NCBI GenBank assembly: GCA_910586355.1
Contig: CAJUHJ010000002.1
Location: forward strand, 157,655 to 174,490
Direction: 5' to 3'
DNA: 16,836 nucleotides
DNA from: an uncultured Lachnospiraceae bacterium
Lineage (GTDB): Bacteria > Bacillota > Clostridia > Lachnospirales > Lachnospiraceae
The notes under the pieces were generated by a model. It searched no databases. It was not told the origin of the DNA and worked only from the letters and a program-made list of their open reading frames with translations. Made by a program: the position numbers and the translations under genes. This document shows positions 16,002-16,836 of the stretch, one piece after another. Numbering within the stretch: position 1 is the stretch's first letter; every line of letters starts with the position of its first letter.

Positions 16002-16747
16002 AAAATACAGATGTGGCAGAGCATATATTTTATGGTTGGGAAGAGACGATGATTTGGTCTTGTCTGCAGAACGTGATGGGATGTATTTATGGGGATTCTG
16101 TCAAACGCCCTGTTTCTGCCATGGCAATGTTGGGGGATTTTGCTTTTTTAGGCGGTAAACCAGACAAAGAAGTTTTGTCGTATGGGCTGGGGCAGTCCAA
16201 AAAGGACGTTATGATTTTGGTTCCTTGTGGCGGAGAATGGGGAAATTTGATAAAGGAATGTTATGGGATGGGGGCAAAAAAAGTCGTCCGGTATGCGTTT
16301 AAAAAGGAACCAGATGTTTTTGAGAAAGAAAAACTGCAAAAAGCCGTTGCTTTGCTTTCAGATGAATATACGCTTAAAATGGTGGATGAAGAATTATTTT
16401 GGCGTTGTAAGGACTTGGATTGGTGCAAAGATTTTACAGTACAGTATGCAGATTATGAAATGTATAAAAAGTATGGACTTGGAGCGCTTATTTTAAAGAA
16501 TGGCGAGATTGTTTCAGGGGCGTCTTCCTATTCTGGTTATTTGGGTGGAATCGAGATTGAGGTGGATACCAGAGCAGATTTTCGAAGGAAAGGACTTGCT
16601 TTTGCCTGTGGGGCAAAATTAATTTTGGAATGTCTAAACAGGGGTTGGTATCCAAGCTGGGACGCACAGAATTTATGGTCTGCGGCTCTGGCAGAAAAAC
16701 TTGGGTATCGTCTTGATTATGCGTATACGGCGTATGAAATAATATAG
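15986..16747 (+). CDS. GNAT-family N-acetyltransferase (PF12746-type)
   Basis: A 253-aa protein. ATG 15986 is preferred since AAAGGGA (15974-15980) is 5 nt upstream; ATG 15980 lies within that SD. It overlaps the membrane protein end by 16 bp. The C-terminal GNAT core is clear: the motif-A loop RRKGLA (about 200-205) after the strand EIEVDTRADF, the helix ACGAKLILECL, and the motif-B region PSWDAQNLWSAALAEKLGY. The long divergent N-terminal half and WDAxN-S-LAEKLGY pattern fit the GNAT_acetyltran (ZmaR-like) branch, some members of which modify antibiotics or small amines; the substrate here cannot be deduced. It is cytosolic. It is the last gene before a strong terminator. Confidence 0.88.
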   Translation: MVFKIENTDVAEHIFYGWEETMIWSCLQNVMGCIYGDSVKRPVSAMAMLGDFAFLGGKPDKEVLSYGLGQSKKDVMILVPCGGEWGNLIKECYGMGAKKVVRYAFKKEPDVFEKEKLQKAVALLSDEYTLKMVDEELFWRCKDLDWCKDFTVQYADYEMYKKYGLGALILKNGEIVSGASSYSGYLGGIEIEVDTRADFRRKGLAFACGAKLILECLNRGWYPSWDAQNLWSAALAEKLGYRLDYAYTAYEII

Positions 16748-16752
16748 GAAGA

Positions 16753-16785
16753 AAGACCGCCGGCTGATGCCGGCGGTTTCATTTC
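16753..16785 (+). terminator. Intrinsic terminator ending the operon
   Basis: A GC-rich 9-bp stem (ACCGCCGGC with GCCGGCGGT, 16756-16777) has a TGAT loop. It is preceded by GAAAG and followed by TTTCATTTC. It starts a few bases after the GNAT stop and closes the rightward gene run. Confidence 0.88.
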
Positions 16786-16814
16786 TGGGCTTTAGCCTGT
16801 TGAGTGCATCGGAG

Positions 16815-16832
16815 TTTCTCCCAACGGAGAAA
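16815..16832. repeat. Short inverted repeat near the right edge
   Basis: TTTCTCC and GGAGAAA are separated by CAAC, forming a 7-bp perfect stem. What follows is beyond the window, so its role (terminator, attenuator or part of a larger element) cannot be judged. Confidence 0.4.
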
Positions 16833-16836
16833 TGGA

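Overview
The window looks like chromosomal DNA from a low-to-moderate-GC Gram-positive member of the Clostridia, most likely Lachnospiraceae. The reasons are strong AGGAGG-type ribosome binding sites, some TTG/GTG starts, extended -10 promoters (TGnTATAAT), a single-membrane lipoprotein, a CheV-type chemotaxis coupling protein, an InlB-repeat surface protein and a DUF5713-type small protein. The family-level placement is inference from gene content and style, not from a search.

Layout. (1) Positions 1-3329, minus strand: the first 1109 codons of a very large secreted protein that runs off the left edge. It has a signal peptide, two discoidin-like regions, Ig-like (BIG_2) regions and an array of InlB B-type repeats. 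(2) Positions 3330-3614: divergent intergenic region carrying its promoter. (3) Positions 3615-4964, plus strand: an AT-rich run of small acidic proteins. It holds a decayed ORF with an in-frame amber codon, a DUF5713-like protein, a 74-aa orphan and a 182-aa orphan. This resembles an orphan immunity-gene or accessory islet. (4) Positions 5142-6620: a membrane sensor histidine kinase with no response regulator beside it, although the codons just before it look like the tail of a lost one. (5) Positions 6703-8454: a lipoprotein and a CheV-like protein, each with a recognisable extended -10 promoter; a hairpin follows cheV. (6) Positions 8524-16747: a tightly packed one-strand run of eight genes. 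These are a single-pass protein with an acidic N-terminus and a Lys-rich hinge, hisH, hisF, ung, a CorA-family transporter, a condensation/alcohol-acyltransferase-like HxxxD enzyme, a polytopic GT-C-like membrane protein and a GNAT acetyltransferase. The run ends at a clear intrinsic terminator at about 16753-16785.

How the genes may work together. HisH and HisF form the IGP synthase of histidine biosynthesis. They are separated from the other his genes and embedded with housekeeping genes (ung, corA), so the run is probably a transcriptional convenience rather than one pathway. The last three genes (acyltransferase, membrane glycosyltransferase-like protein, GNAT) overlap or abut and could plausibly act on one envelope glycoconjugate. 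The sensor kinase, lipoprotein, CheV-like protein and membrane protein at 8524 suggest a signalling and cell-surface neighbourhood, but no direct link is visible. I see no tRNA, rRNA, CRISPR array or complete mobile element.
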